Origin: Gymnogyps californianus | Taxonomy: Eukaryota > Chordata > Aves > Accipitriformes > Cathartidae | Length of the DNA stretch: 64,000 bases | Assembly (NCBI RefSeq): GCF_018139145.2 | Contig: NC_059473.1 | Location: 3,729,503 to 3,793,502, forward strand | Reading direction: 5' to 3' | In this document: one piece after another, positions 50,030-62,546 of the stretch | Position numbering within the stretch: the stretch's first letter is position 1 | How the letters are laid out: each line of letters opens with the position of its first letter | Notes under the pieces: generated by a model | Seen by the model: only the letters and a program-made list of their open reading frames with translations | The model's database searches: none | Told to the model about the DNA's origin: nothing | Position numbers and translations under genes: made by a program

Positions 50030-50175
50030 CCATCCCTGGCAATTGACTTAATAGGCTAATTTAAGAAACGGTGCTGAGGATAATGCCAGCGATTACGGGA
50101 GATGTCAGTATTATTCCTCTGAAATATTCCAGATCATTCAATTTCTTTGTTTAATTTTGCACAGTTTGTGGCGCT
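50030..50175. promoter_or_regulatory. Possible conserved non-coding element
   Basis: aattgacttaataggctaat is followed by gaaacggtgctgaggataat, gccagcgattacgggagatg and tttaattttgcacagtttg. It is repeat-free, mixed composition, and no frame is open. Inferred from texture only. Confidence 0.27.
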
Positions 50176-51235
50176 TGGTGGAGGTGGGAGCAAAGTCCGT
50201 AGACTGACAGGCACACGGTTACCCGTGTTCACAGTGGATCAGCCGACTACGGAAACATTTAGTTGTGCGTGTGTCTGTGTCACTATTCATGCTCCAGGAC
50301 AGGTATCCTGACCAAGAACCCCCATCCAGTCCACATGGGCAGCCAGCCTACAATAGACCATTCTGTCTTTAATTTTTTTCTAAGAAAAGGAACTAAAAAA
50401 AAAAAATGGTTGAAATTAAAGTGAAGCATCTCATTTGCCCACAAATGACATATTTCAACTTTCCATTTTATAGAAGAAAGTTGTGAAGGATTCTTTTTTT
50501 TTAAAACTTATTACAATTTCCAATTTTTTTTTGAATTGCCAGTGAAGAGAAAAATATGTGATTTGCAGAGCTCTAAAAATAACGAGTTAAAATAGTTTCT
50601 GCCTCTCAAAGGAGGCCTCTTAGTCCTATAATTTCTGCAGATTTTGCCTTTCAGGATGGATATTTTAAAGAATGATATAATGTCATTTCTATAAGTATCG
50701 TCTCATAATCTGCTGCCACTGTTGGAAATATAAGTTTAGAGACAGCTTGAGCAGAAGAACTACCAGCTCACCCAGCTATATTAAAAAAATGCAATATTTT
50801 AAGAAGAGGAACAAGATGTATATTCCAAAGGTGAGCAAACAGTGCCAAACATTTTTGAGAATATTTCTTTTGATTTCTATCTTTGGCTGTATTTGCAACT
50901 CTTGTGTTTGTCTACTGCAAACAGTTCAGCAACGACTGTTATGGGGATGTTTACTCCTAGAAAGAAAATTTTAGAAAGAACACTCACATCTGGGCTGGAA
51001 GAGTGTGTACAGTGTTTCATTCCAGAAATAAACAATACCAAGTGTCCAGTTGGAACAAAGCAGTATTGCTCAAATTGCAGATATCTACCTTCAGCCAGCT
51101 AAGATAAAAACAAAAAACCAACAAACCTATTAAAAATTCAAGTTACTCAAGTAAAAAATAAGAATAATCTATCTTCTGTCTAATCCATCCGACCTATCAC
51201 ATTTTTCATTTTTAACTTAATCTAATCATCTTTGC

Positions 51236-51480
51236 TCAGAGGGGACCTCTCTGGCCCCCATGCCCAGGACTCACCCCGGGCGCAGGGATGAAGCAGGAGG
51301 GGTGTAAGGGGAAGACGGGGAGCGGGGCCTTGCTGCCGGAGGAGACCCCGCCACAGTGCTCGGGAGGGAAACCGCCACTTCCTGCTGCATGGCCAGCAGA
51401 GCGGATGTGCTCCTTCGAGATTAGCCACTGTTTATCAAACAGCATCCGGGGCCCACGACAGCGGCTGAGAGAGCGGCAAA
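51236..51480. other. GC-rich patch with a splice-donor-like site on minus
   Basis: A GC-rich segment that includes ccaggactcaccccgggc, whose complement contains ggggtgagtcc, a good match to a vertebrate 5' splice donor. The minus frame 51610-51236 (124 codons) runs through it but resembles no known family. It could be an exon of a long non-coding transcript; unproven. Confidence 0.2.
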
Positions 51481-52636
51481 CATTTGTGGGTTGCAAGGAA
51501 AGAGGAAGGAGGCAAATGCCAGATGGAGGGGAAAAGCAGGCTAAAAACCTGCTATTGTGCTGGGAAATGGAAGAAAAAGGATAGGAAGAAAATGGGGTGA
51601 AAAAGCACATTCTATTTCAATTACCATTTGCAATGTTTCAAATAGACTTAGCCATGTGCACCCTGGTTGTGCATTCCCATGACCCCAGGCTGAATCTACG
51701 CAAGAGAGCAGTGGGATTATTATTTTGGTTTGCAAGCTACCACCAGGCTTACTCTTAACAGAGAGTCTTTCAGGCTTCAAGAGCAAGCAGCATGTAACAG
51801 ACCAGTCATCTAAAGTCATTTGAGAGCACAAGCACATTGCACACTAACCATGTTATCCCTGCTTTTGTAATTCAATCTTGTAATAAATAGAAAGCTTGCC
51901 CCAAATTTGTGAGAATTTCAGGAAAGAGCCTAAAGATTTTGCTTTGGACAGCTGCGCTGCCCTTCCTGGTTTCCTTCTCATGCTCATCACGAGAAGAGCT
52001 GATCATGTGAGAAAGATTCAGGAATTACTGAAGAAAACTGAGCTGGCCCTTGGACCTTAAGTTCACTTGGAAAATGGAAGTTTTGTTCTTGGTAATAGTG
52101 AAAACAGATGCAACTACAGCCAGAATGCCTCCCCCTTTCCATAGAGGAAAAATGGCAGTGAAAGCCAAAAAAAAACCACCCGGTTTCTCTTGGTGCCAGC
52201 AAGCCTCTGTTCCCTTCTGCAAAACAAACAAGAAAGGACATAATATTTCTTCTCTGTGTTCAGGTTTTAATGACTAAGATATAGGTATATATTATGCTCA
52301 ACCTTTGCCTTGCAAGTGCACAGTGAAATGTGTGGTTTGTATGAAGAGAACAGAGTTTCTCCCTGACAGGCAGTGTTGGTTTCCAGAGACGGCTGATAGC
52401 CTGTTTCCTTCATGACAGCTGTTACTCTTTAATCCTTGCAATTGCTTTCCTTGTCCTACCCAAAAGAAGAATCACATAGAGAGATTAATCTTTCCCCATG
52501 GAGACATAAGACTATCTCCTCATGAAATTGTAAGAAAACTCTTACGGCAGAATGGGTGACCCTAACAAAATCTCTCTGCTTTGGGAACAACAGTGAAGAA
52601 TTTGTCATTTACAGTAGTTTTCCTAATGGAGGGCTC

Positions 52637-52873
52637 ATTCTTTTAGGTCTATTCCTTAGACAAGAGCTAACTGGAAAACAAACATCTCCTCCCCAGCCTG
52701 GGATGCCTCTCAAGCATGCAGATCCTGACAGCTTTCCAGAAGAAGAGGTGCCCCCAAATGGCTGCTCTTCAGGGATACCTGAGCATGTTCATCCTTTAAA
52801 GAGGGAATCACACAATTCCCAGCCTGGACAGTCCCAACATTCAGATGACATAAGGGAGGTTGTTTCAGTATAG
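52637..52873 (+). other. Weak candidate terminal exon (unrecognised)
   Basis: The frame 52556-52873 is open for 105 codons. Its last ~74 codons are hydrophilic and protein-like, with Pro/Ser/His/Glu-rich text (for example EEEVPPNGCSSG and SDDIREVVSV at the end), and it closes with TAG. Just upstream, gggctcattcttttag (ending at 52646) resembles a 3' splice acceptor with a pyrimidine-rich stretch. No matching donor or partner exon was found and no family is recognised. Chance openness is a real alternative. Confidence 0.18.
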
Positions 52874-53070
52874 CAAAGCCTCTCTATATGTATGTCCAAG
52901 CAAACAGTTATTGTTGTAGATAAAGATAGGAGAACCTTCATCTCCACATCATCAGTAGACTTATCTTCAGCACCTATATAAGGTCTAAATAGTATGCTCA
53001 TTTTATGGCTCACAAACTTGGGTTAGTCATTGATCTCTGGCTGTGTGTAGAAAAACCTAGGATTTTCTGG

Positions 53071-53094
53071 CTCCTACTCTAGCTCCTACTCTAG
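53071..53094 (+). repeat. Tandem 12-bp duplication
   Basis: ctcctactctag occurs twice back to back (53071-53082 and 53083-53094). Confidence 0.9.
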
Positions 53095-55052
53095 CCTTCG
53101 CTAAAGCAGATTTCCCACTATAAATTCAAGTGATCCATCATCTGAATTCTTACGTAAGCCCTTTTACTTCCCTCTTATCCTTTAAGTCATAACTACCTAA
53201 GCTAGAAGTAAATGACAAAGATTATTGGTAGTTTCTGAAAGAACACTAAAAGATTCCCCTCCTCCCCAATAATTTCTTTTATACAAAACCCACTCAATCT
53301 AGACTTGCTTAAGACTCAGAGGTACATTTAACATACAACAGCATGAAGCAAAGGAATAATACAACTCTGCATTTGGCAGTGCACAACTGTAATAATTTCC
53401 AGGGTAAATGTACTGGCAATTTTAGCCACATGGATAATATCAAGGCCAAGATGGCTAAATTCAGCCTGGCCTGCATCTGACTGAAGAAATCTGTCATACG
53501 TAAATAGACACAAAGATGCATGTTATTCCTGACTCCACCCATGACATATGCCAGCCTCCATCCTTTGGGTTATCAAGGCTAATTGCGAGCCATCAAAAAT
53601 ATTGCAACATTGCAGGGTATTTATTTGCATAGTGCTGTCTTATGAGCTGTGATTTACTTTACCAAAAAAGAACCAACAAACAACTTTAGGAATGAAAACA
53701 AAGTCATAAAGTTGTCTAAAGCAATCAAGCCAATTCCGCTACTCATGCCTAATCTTTCTTTGCATGCTGATCATTACTAACTTTATTCCTTTCTAGGCGT
53801 CCAGTGGGGTCTTTTCAGCCTTGGTGTCATCTTATGTATAAGCCAGGAGAAAGTGGGAACACCCAAAGAACATTATCCTCTTGCAAAGCCTGTAACATCA
53901 GTGTAATAGCTCTACTCATGGCAAAGCAGACCTTACTTTCCAGATGCATCCTTGGGCAACCGCACTAGCAAAGGAATATCTCATATCCCTGCTTTTTTGT
54001 TGGGCTGATACAAGAACTGTTGCCTCAAGCAGTATACTGTTTTGGTCCTTGCACATGAGTTAATGTGAGCAAGGGCTGTGCCTCCCTGAGAAAACACAAG
54101 GATGGTTGGTCCCCAGACTCACTAGTAATGAGGTTTAAGTTGGTCTCATGTATTAAAAACACCTTTTAAAACCCCCTCTTTACAAGAGAATACCATTAAA
54201 ACACTGATGCATATCAAGGGGAGTGCTAGTCCAGAGGGAAATTCAGTGCTTCCAGGCTCTCTAGGAGAAGGCAGCTGCCTTTGCATCCCTATCTCGCTGC
54301 ATGTAAAATGTACCCCAAAGGAAGTACAATGTGCATGCCCTTCTGCTGCTAGCTAGTGAAAACACATGGAAATGCCATGGTTCCACCACTCACCACCAAA
54401 GCATGTCCTATGGAATTTAATAGGCCATTACCGTCTTCCTACTGGCTCCTTCAGTCCCCAGGGGAACCTACCAGTGACTCACAGGGCATTTCCAGAAAGT
54501 CCATGGAAAGTCTCTCTCACTGTCTTTGTAATTCCAGAGGCTTTTAAAGTAATTTCTCCAAAGCCCTAATACATTCCTTTACCATCCACTGCTTTGATCA
54601 TGAGCACATTGTGTAGGTCTTCTCCACAAAGCCTAGGAGGCAGGGGTTGTGCTCCTAGCACCTCCACCAGCAATACTGATTGCACCCTCAATCAAACTTT
54701 TAAACTCTTTGCGTATACTTGTTATTTGCAGGGTCTGACGTAAATGGACCTGGCTGGTGGCAACAGCTAGCATTTTTCTTTGACAAGGTCCGTACTAACA
54801 GATCAAAATATTGGTTTTAAACATCTTAAAATATGTATTTTTATAGTAAATATAGGGCACTGGTCCAAGCCTTCCCTAGTCAATGAAATGAGGCACTTTT
54901 GAAAGATTAATTTGGCGCCATGACCTTGAATTGCTCTCTATACACAGAGGAGAAATTGTAAATCTGTCACATAACGTCTTTTAACAACTTTATGTCTTGT
55001 ATTAGTTTTGTATGGTATTGCCGTATATGTCTGTATAAAAGTAATACAACAC

Positions 55053-55068
55053 TATATATATATATATG
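55053..55068 (+). repeat. TA dinucleotide repeat (short)
   Basis: About seven ta units inside actatatata...tatgga. Confidence 0.85.
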
Positions 55069-58000
55069 GAATCCACAAAGGCATCCCAAACACTTTTGAG
55101 TCATTTCCACATTCCTATATGCGGAGCAGGAATTTCAGCACTCTCTCGGTGCAATCCGCAACAGCCTATACTATAATCTGTTTTTGGTTGGTAGTCTTCT
55201 AAAATCTCAATCTGCATTTATAAAAGCAAGCAACTTCAGACTGTCGATTATGCCTTGTAGTGGAAGGAAAACCTCGACTGGTCACAAGCAATACTTTACC
55301 TGGCATTTGGGTGGTCTCAGGCCAAGGGCATATAGAAAAGGCTACAGAAAAACACGCTGTTTAATCACATAAGCAGTGTTCTTCTTGAATTGCAGGTAAG
55401 AAACAGTGGAAATTTTGTCTCTGATTACCAGCACTCTAGGCTGAACACACACCAAAGAGACTGAAGAAAGTATTTTGGTGGGGAGACTGCAACACCAGGA
55501 GAGACATTTGCCCATTCACGGTTTTGACTTTTTAGGACACTCCTGACAATGTTTGGCTGTTTGCTTTTCCACTAGGAAGCACGGGAAAGTGGAGACCTCA
55601 CGTGATTTGAACACTTCCTGTGTTTCAGTTTTCTCCTTTTTCTCTACTCTGCTCTCCACATCTCTTGGGATTTTGATCCACAGAAATCTTCAGGAAGGTT
55701 TATTTTTTCTACCTACAGAAGCTTTACCCATTGATGAAGGACTCATCTAGTGAGTTGACATCATCATGTTTTCATAACCTACTATTCCCTGAATCATCCT
55801 GGTCCTCAGCAGGGATTTTCTTGGCTTGATAAAACTAGCACTTAGATGAATATGCTACCTGTGATAATAAATTAGTTCCTATTTGAGGTTTCTGATTAAG
55901 CTTTGGATAAGCACCAGAATAGGTTTTATAACTGTTACCTTCAAATGCAGAGCGAGAGCAAGATTCAAAGAGGTGGAAGCATAAAAAAGACACTACTCTG
56001 TTCTTCATCTATACTATACATCTACACCACCCCTTCAAGGGGCAATGCCTACAGACACCTCTACTTGGATGGCTGGAAACAGTCGCTACTAGGGTATATT
56101 TTAAAAATCTTTCAGGACAATATCTGTTCTAATGAAGATTAGCAAGACTCTTTTATTTCCTCGTAAGGTGTGCTGTTTATACAGTGTCAGCGTATCGGGT
56201 CCTCTCTGTGCACACACTCACAATCCTGGCAACCCCGGCCAAGAAACACTCTGTTTCCCAGAAATGGAGGTTTACAGCCAGCAGCAAAGAGCCACGCAAA
56301 ACAACCAAAAACCAACCGTGCAAGAGCACAACTTCTAAGTGTCCCGCTACTTCCAACCATCAAAAAATTCTGTTAAAAAGTGCAGGGATAGCACAAACAT
56401 ACATATCTTAATTCTCTCATTCACCTCTCATTTTAAACCCAGCCAGAATTAGCACACTGCCGGTATCCAAAGGTGCAGACCTTGTTGCTCTAAACCTCCT
56501 AAAGCTGTATTGCTCTGGGAAAGGACAGGAACCATAAAAAGCCTTAGCTGGGAGGCAGCTTTTATACTCATGTTCAGGCCTCTAGTAAGTTGTCCCACCA
56601 AATGTAATGAGACCTCCTGCTTAGCCGGGGCTCTAATTTCCATAGCTTATGCCTGCAGCACTCTTATATTTTATAAGCCATATTAACTCACCTCTTGCAC
56701 CAGGAGGTTGGGGCAGTGGCACACTGTCTAATAATGGAACACATTTGTTAATACTAATAGACATTTGTAAAACTACCACATGCCTTTAGCCTTCAAGTCA
56801 AAGCACAGGATGCTTGCTAGGGTTGTGAAATGTATGATGTAAAACTTGGGATGTTTTGGTTACAACATATCTCATTTATTTTTACTGTCATCACCCTCCC
56901 TGGTATATAATACCTGCTGCATGCAGAGTGAAATATTGCAGATGTTTTCAAAATAATTCTGGGCTGGTGGAGAAACCAAAAGGTCTCTTGTGCGTAAGGT
57001 CTGGTTATTTTCAATTCAAAACAACTAGGCAACAAAGTTTCTGTGTGCTGGTATTTTAAAAGGCCTGGATTCCTCTGCGCTGACTCATACTTGCACTGCA
57101 CACCCAAAAACTTACCTCTGAGAACTTTGAGAGACTCTAGCCATTTTAATACCCTCAGGATTCAAGAATGAAGAGTAAAAAGATAAAACTAGTTTTAACT
57201 ATTCATTAGTTTTTGGTACTTCAGATAATTTGTGCAATGGCTTCAGGGGTTTAATCGAATCACTTTTCCCACCTTGTCTTAATTTTAATTATGCAGCAAT
57301 CATTTTTACCAACCTGTGCAAAGGAGCCATATGAAAATGTGACATATGACAATATACATTTACCTAAGCTCTAGGACTACTCTGACCTACAGGCAATTAG
57401 CTACTGCCTCCAGCACTCAAACGACCAATTAAAGAGTTAACAAAATGCCCTTCAAATCACCTACATGTTCAGGTTTTTGGACTGCCATGAACATTATACT
57501 TCAACTGATATAATTTTTGACTGACTGATTTACTAAGTCTGCATCGGCTAAAATTCTAGAGCCATGCCTGTAAAACCAAAGAATCAGATTTTATGAGGTG
57601 CTTTCATTGTCATTAAAGACGATCCCACCTTAGCCCTTTCCCTAACAAGACAATCTTGCAGCAGCCATTACAAGATATGATCCCAGCTTGTCATCAGGGA
57701 AAAAATGGCTTGCTAGGTCAATGAGGACTGCACTAAGTTCCTCTCAAGGATGTAAGACATCCATCTGAATGGCTAGCAGCCAAGAACAAAAAAATTAAAG
57801 AGCCCCAAAGATTGCTTTTTTTCATGACATGGCTCCCAAAGTTTTACAGGTAGCCAATTTCAGAAATCCAGAGATTAAATCGGTAGTCACAAATGGACAC
57901 CTTTACCTCTGTTCATGATTTACAGTGTACTAGTGAGCATTTCACTGCAGACAACAGATCATTAACAGCCAGAAGTACACAACAGAAATGACCGCAAGAC

Positions 58001-58120
58001 AGATAATTTCAAAGAAAAATGTATTCAAATGTGTTCTTGCATAGGAATAAGAGAGATCCAGGACATTGCTAATTATACCAACGGAGGGAGAAGTGAAGGG
58101 TGGTAATCTGTTCAGGAAAT

Positions 58121-58280
58121 CCCAAGTTCCAGTCCTGCCTCCAACAATAACTCAAACTGTGGTTTTGTAATCTCCTTTCCTCCCTTCCTCAGCTGGCAAT
58201 GGGGGATAACAGTATCCCCTGACATATATTATACATTGTGCCACGAGGACTGACATTCTTGAAGTGCTTTGTAAAGGAGT
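58121..58280 (+). mobile_element. MIR-like SINE fragment (sense)
   Basis: The segment runs cccaagttccagtcctgcct, then aactgtggttttgtaatctc, then cttcctcagctggcaatggg, then gataacagtatcccctgaca, then gaagtgctttgtaaag. This is the order of the sense MIR core (gttcgaatcccggctctgcc... tgtgtgaccttgggcaagtc... cctcagtttcctcatctgtaaaatggggataatagtaccta... gtaaagcgctt). It is the clearest of the four MIR-like fragments and covers most of the element length. Confidence 0.58.
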
Positions 58281-58725
58281 CAATTGTCTGGGTGACCCAC
58301 CAGAGTCTTACATACTGGGTATTCTATCATAATTTAGAAAAGTTCTGCCTTCCATGAGCAATGTGGTTTCATGATGGTATCTCACAGGTAGAGGTTGATT
58401 TGCAAATCCACCATTGCTTTCGTGCAACAAAAGTGTGACTCTACAATGAAAAGTGCTGATCTGTAAGACTGGTACAGACCTGACACTTGTATGCAGATTC
58501 TCACCTACGCTGATGCTGTTTCTCTGAAGCTGATTGACATCATGCGTCCTACGGTCTTAATCCTTGGAAGAAACTTCTCTGGGCTTGAACAGAAAGAGAA
58601 GAGCATTACTCATTTTCCTTCTCTGGCCACAAAGACCCCAATTCTGCCCAGATTTACACAGATGAAGTCCTGCTGGCTTTGCAGGGCCCAGCAGATGCTG
58701 CTCTTCTGAATCTGAAAGCACGCTG

Positions 58726-58749
58726 AAAAGCCAGCCCAAAAGCCAGCCC
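58726..58749 (+). repeat. Tandem 12-bp duplication
   Basis: aaaagccagccc occurs twice back to back (58726-58737 and 58738-58749). Confidence 0.9.
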
Positions 58750-59218
58750 AATCTTTTGAATGCCATCAGAAACTGAAGATCGAGCTAAACAATCCAGAAC
58801 GGAATTTCTTTTCCACCCTCTGCACTTTCATTACTAAGACAAGGCCCATAGGGCATGTTGGCCAAACAGCTTCACTACACAAACACGGGGTAAGGTGAAG
58901 TGAATGGCATCACAGAGGTAAATGAATCAGACAGTCCAGTGACTTAAGGCTACTTGTCTTCTTGCCTACCATGTGGGAAACCAATGTCTGGCAGTAGCAA
59001 CCTTAGCTCTCCTGTTTTCCACGTCAGTGGCTGCAGGGAGCATCATGGAGGTGACACTCTTGGCCTTCAAGGGGTCAGGAAATCAATATTGGCAACAGGA
59101 AGGACACTTAATGATGGAGTAAAAAAAATGGTGTTTTATCAGTGGAGGAGACAAGAGGGAAAATAGGTAGTTATAAATGGTCAGGTAGGAAAAAGAGAAA
59201 AAAAAAAAACAACAGCCG

Positions 59219-59229
59219 CCCCCCCCCCC
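59219..59229 (+). repeat. Poly(C) tract, 11 bases, beside an A-rich tract
   Basis: C11 follows an A-rich run (from about 59190) and cagccg. On the minus strand it reads G11 then T-rich. Confidence 0.85.
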
Positions 59230-60635
59230 AAATCCCCAATGCTTTATTTTGTTGGCTGTATTTGCTGTAGAGCCCAGTGAAAGAGACTGAAAAAAGCAAC
59301 TGTTTGACACCCAGAGCTTCTTTGCTTTGAAAAATATGGAGACAAACTTAACAATGGAGTCGGGATTCCATAGGGTTGTTTATGTATGGCATACATGCAA
59401 ATGCATATGATTATGTAGAAGTGTGTCTGTGTGTAATGTAGCATTAACATCAATTCTTAGAGCCTTATGAAATGATATATTAAAAAGAAAGAGAGAAAGA
59501 AAGGAAAAGCAAGCTAGATTTTTTCTCCTTTTTCACAAATATGATGCAGTTTACAGAAGCATGGTCCTTTTTTAGGAAGAATTCTAAATGCATCATTCAA
59601 ATATTGTTTGAGCTGAATACATGATATACATATCATGAATACATATAATCACAGCACAGTCTTTTGTGGAAGTTCTGAAAATAGCATTGGAAAAAGCTGA
59701 CCATGAGTTTCCATCTAAGGATTTGCATTTAACATGTGTGAACCAACTCCATTCATCTCAGCCTCAATGGGAACTATCCTGCCGCTCCAAACGGCCAAGC
59801 TGAAAAGTTTGGCCTGAATGACAGGAATCATTTATGTGGGTCTGATGTCAAGGACAGCACCTACAGCCACCAGATGAAATTGTGGGAATGAATCGGGGAA
59901 CCCCATTCAGCTGAAAAATCCCTACAGGTTATGTACCATAACAGCTACTGTATTGCAAACTGCCGTCAAAAGATGAGGAGCCCTGTGGCGAGTTAAGTTT
60001 TAAGCTATCTGCTGATTTTCCTAACCTTTTTCCACCAGTTCCCCTTTGGCAGGGAAGGTTAAGATTGCTGGGAAGGCTCCAACTTCCTTCTCTCCAGCTC
60101 TAGTCTTGCAGGATGTAGCCTAGTTTCTCTCACCTCTCCCATTGCAGAGTGCTTGGGAAAAAAAAAGGGAGAGAAAAGTATAAATCACAGAAAAAAGGGT
60201 AATTAGGTGGGTGAGCTTCAAAATCTCCACAACCACTCTCCACTCAGCTGGGTGTGCAGGACTGCTGGGAAGCATCGCACTGTACTGGGAGGTCTGCACC
60301 AAGGGTGTCCGGAGGTCAGAGGGGACATCACCGCCCTCTGCAAAACCTGTGGGAACGGGTGAAACTGGAGGATGCGGGAAGGGTGGCAGGGAGGGCTGAG
60401 TGCTCTAAGTAGCATGTTTCCTAGGAAACCTTCGACAGCAAATATCACATTAGTCCTGCCTTGTGGCCCAGCTCATGTGATGTCAAGAACAATTTCTCAC
60501 AACTCAGCTCAGAAGGTTAGCAAGACTTGGTGAAATGTTCAGTGATTCTGGCCTGACTTTCCAGCTGGGAATGAAACAAGAAACTGAAGGTGTTTGCATT
60601 GTTTTGGAGTTTTGTGACAAATTCCCAACCAAACC

Positions 60636-60651
60636 TTTTTTTTTTTTTTTT
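60636..60651 (+). repeat. Poly(T) tract, 16 bases
   Basis: T16 after accaaacc. Confidence 0.92.
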
Positions 60652-61128
60652 AAACATTATGGTGAATTTCCCTCATAGCCTCACAGGTTTGCGGCAACTA
60701 ACCCAATTGCTATATTTACTCTTAAGGCACTCCATTTAACAAAAGAGATATTCTGGAAGTGAAAACATAGAGGAAAAATGGAAAACAAAGCAATCTCACA
60801 GAAAGTCTTAGAACAGTTGGATCACCGTTTAGCTCGTGCACGGATTAAAAAAGCTCCGTCACAGACTTCTGGCATTACAAAACTTCATTTACAACTATCC
60901 TTTCTAATTTCTGTCAGCTGCAGCCTGAAAATATCCATAGCCTAGCAGATCTAACAAAAAAAGACATAAGCTCTGGCAGCACAACTCAGATAGGAAATGC
61001 ACTTCAGCCTCCAAGAGGGCTCCCACCACCTCCTTGGGCTGGGGCTCAAATGCCTTGGGCTGGGTCTGAGCACAGGGATACAGCATTTTGCTTCTCAAGG
61101 CTGCACAACATTCTGAGGTTGAATATTT

Positions 61129-61142
61129 GGGGGGGGGGGGGG
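61129..61142 (+). repeat. Poly(G) tract, 14 bases
   Basis: An uninterrupted run of 14 G after gaatattt. Confidence 0.92.
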
Positions 61143-62149
61143 CTAGTGGTACCACAGACCTACCCACAATGTACCTGTTGTGCACAGCTTACCTTTTTCT
61201 TCCCTGAATTCTTGCAAACTGGTCCCACTTGAAGGCGACCACGCTGTATTGTAGAGGAGAAGTCCCACTCTGCTGCCATTTCTGCTGGCTTCACATTTGT
61301 GACTTCAGTGGAGTTTCTTTGACTTCTAATTGTTTAAGAGAAAAGAGACTAAAACTGAAAAATCTTCCTCTGGTGACACACTTCATCTCATACTTAGCGA
61401 AATATAAAGACCTTTTTAATAGAAAGTAATATATTTAAACAAATTAAAAATAGCCCCACTAATTTCTTTTTAATCATAAGTTAACTTAGGTGTGTGACCT
61501 CTTTATTTCCTTTTGCTGCTTCTCATCTTTATTGATTTGAGCCCTCACATCTAGGGGTTTTTTTCCTTTCTTTTTTTTTTTTTTTACCTTCCCAGGGAAA
61601 TGAGAGATGAATACAAAAAGAACAAGGCTGCTGGAGGTACCTGAGAAACACCAGCATAGAAATAGGTCCATCGCTTCCTTTCATCCCATTTTAGATACAG
61701 GAGGCCTGATGGATCAGCTTTTCCTTCAGGAAAGCCAGGATTAAAGAGGTCATGTCAGCAGTGTGAGAATGCCTTTAAGAACAGTGTGGGAACACAAGAC
61801 TTCCTTATTAGCACGTTAATGTACTGAACCTGAAGCTCATTTAAACAAGATGGACACAGCTGACTTCTTCCCCCCTCAGCCCGAGTCTGCTGTGTCCTTA
61901 GAGCTGTTTGATCCACCAAGTGACAAATCTCCGAAGCTGTGTGTTACTGGAAATCTCATAAAACAGAACAAGTACAACATTAGGATTTACTGACCGCTGT
62001 AAAGATTTCTCTTAAGATTCAAAAGCAGAGGTTTTACAGGGGGAAAGCATGACAGCAAAGGCTCCAGCTGAGATTACACAAGGTGAAGATATACCGGACT
62101 GTTCAGCAGAAATGCGAGTCCCCTTGACCCGCAAGCGTCTTTGCAGGCA

Positions 62150-62456
62150 AACAGCCGTTACTCACGGACATGGCGCCAGCCCTGCCGCCCCTCGTTCCCA
62201 CAGCCCTGGCTGACACTGTCCAGCCGGTGATGCACCTCGGGCTCTGTCCCCAGTTCGCCTGCGCTCTCCTCTCAGCCCCCGTGTCGTTGCCTGTCCCTAA
62301 CGTTTCCACCATCTCCTCATGCTGGAGGCAGCTTCGGGGAGAGCTCGACGCTGTGAGGAGAGGAGGGGGCTGCCCCCCACCGGGCACGGCCGGTTCCGGC
62401 CGGCTCCTGTGGCCCCACCCCAGGGCACTGCCCAGCCCCTCAGGGGAAGCAGGTTG
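62150..62456. other. CpG-rich patch
   Basis: A GC-rich stretch with roughly 20 CpG in 300 bases (gcgcc, ccgcc, tcgttcc, ccggtg, tcgacgct, cggccggttccggcc). It contrasts with its AT-rich surroundings and ends at a TAA microsatellite. It is the best CpG-island-like candidate in the window, short of the usual length for a promoter island. No coding family recognised in its open frames. Confidence 0.4.
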
Positions 62457-62479
62457 AGGAACGGGCCTTTACTAAATAA

Positions 62480-62546
62480 AATAATAGTAATAATAATAAT
62501 GATAATAATAATAGTAATAATAATAATAATAAAAAATAAAAAAATA
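62480..62546 (+). repeat. TAA microsatellite with G interruptions
   Basis: Many taa units, interrupted by occasional tag or tga triplets, run into an A-rich tail. The tract lies directly downstream of a CpG-rich patch. Confidence 0.92.

Larger units (their letters stand above)
50176..58120. other. Intergenic or intronic DNA, weak signals only
   Basis: Apart from the GC patch at 51.2-51.5 kb, the weak exon candidate at 52.6 kb and short repeats, this is unique-looking AT-rich sequence with no supported gene. Confidence 0.5.
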
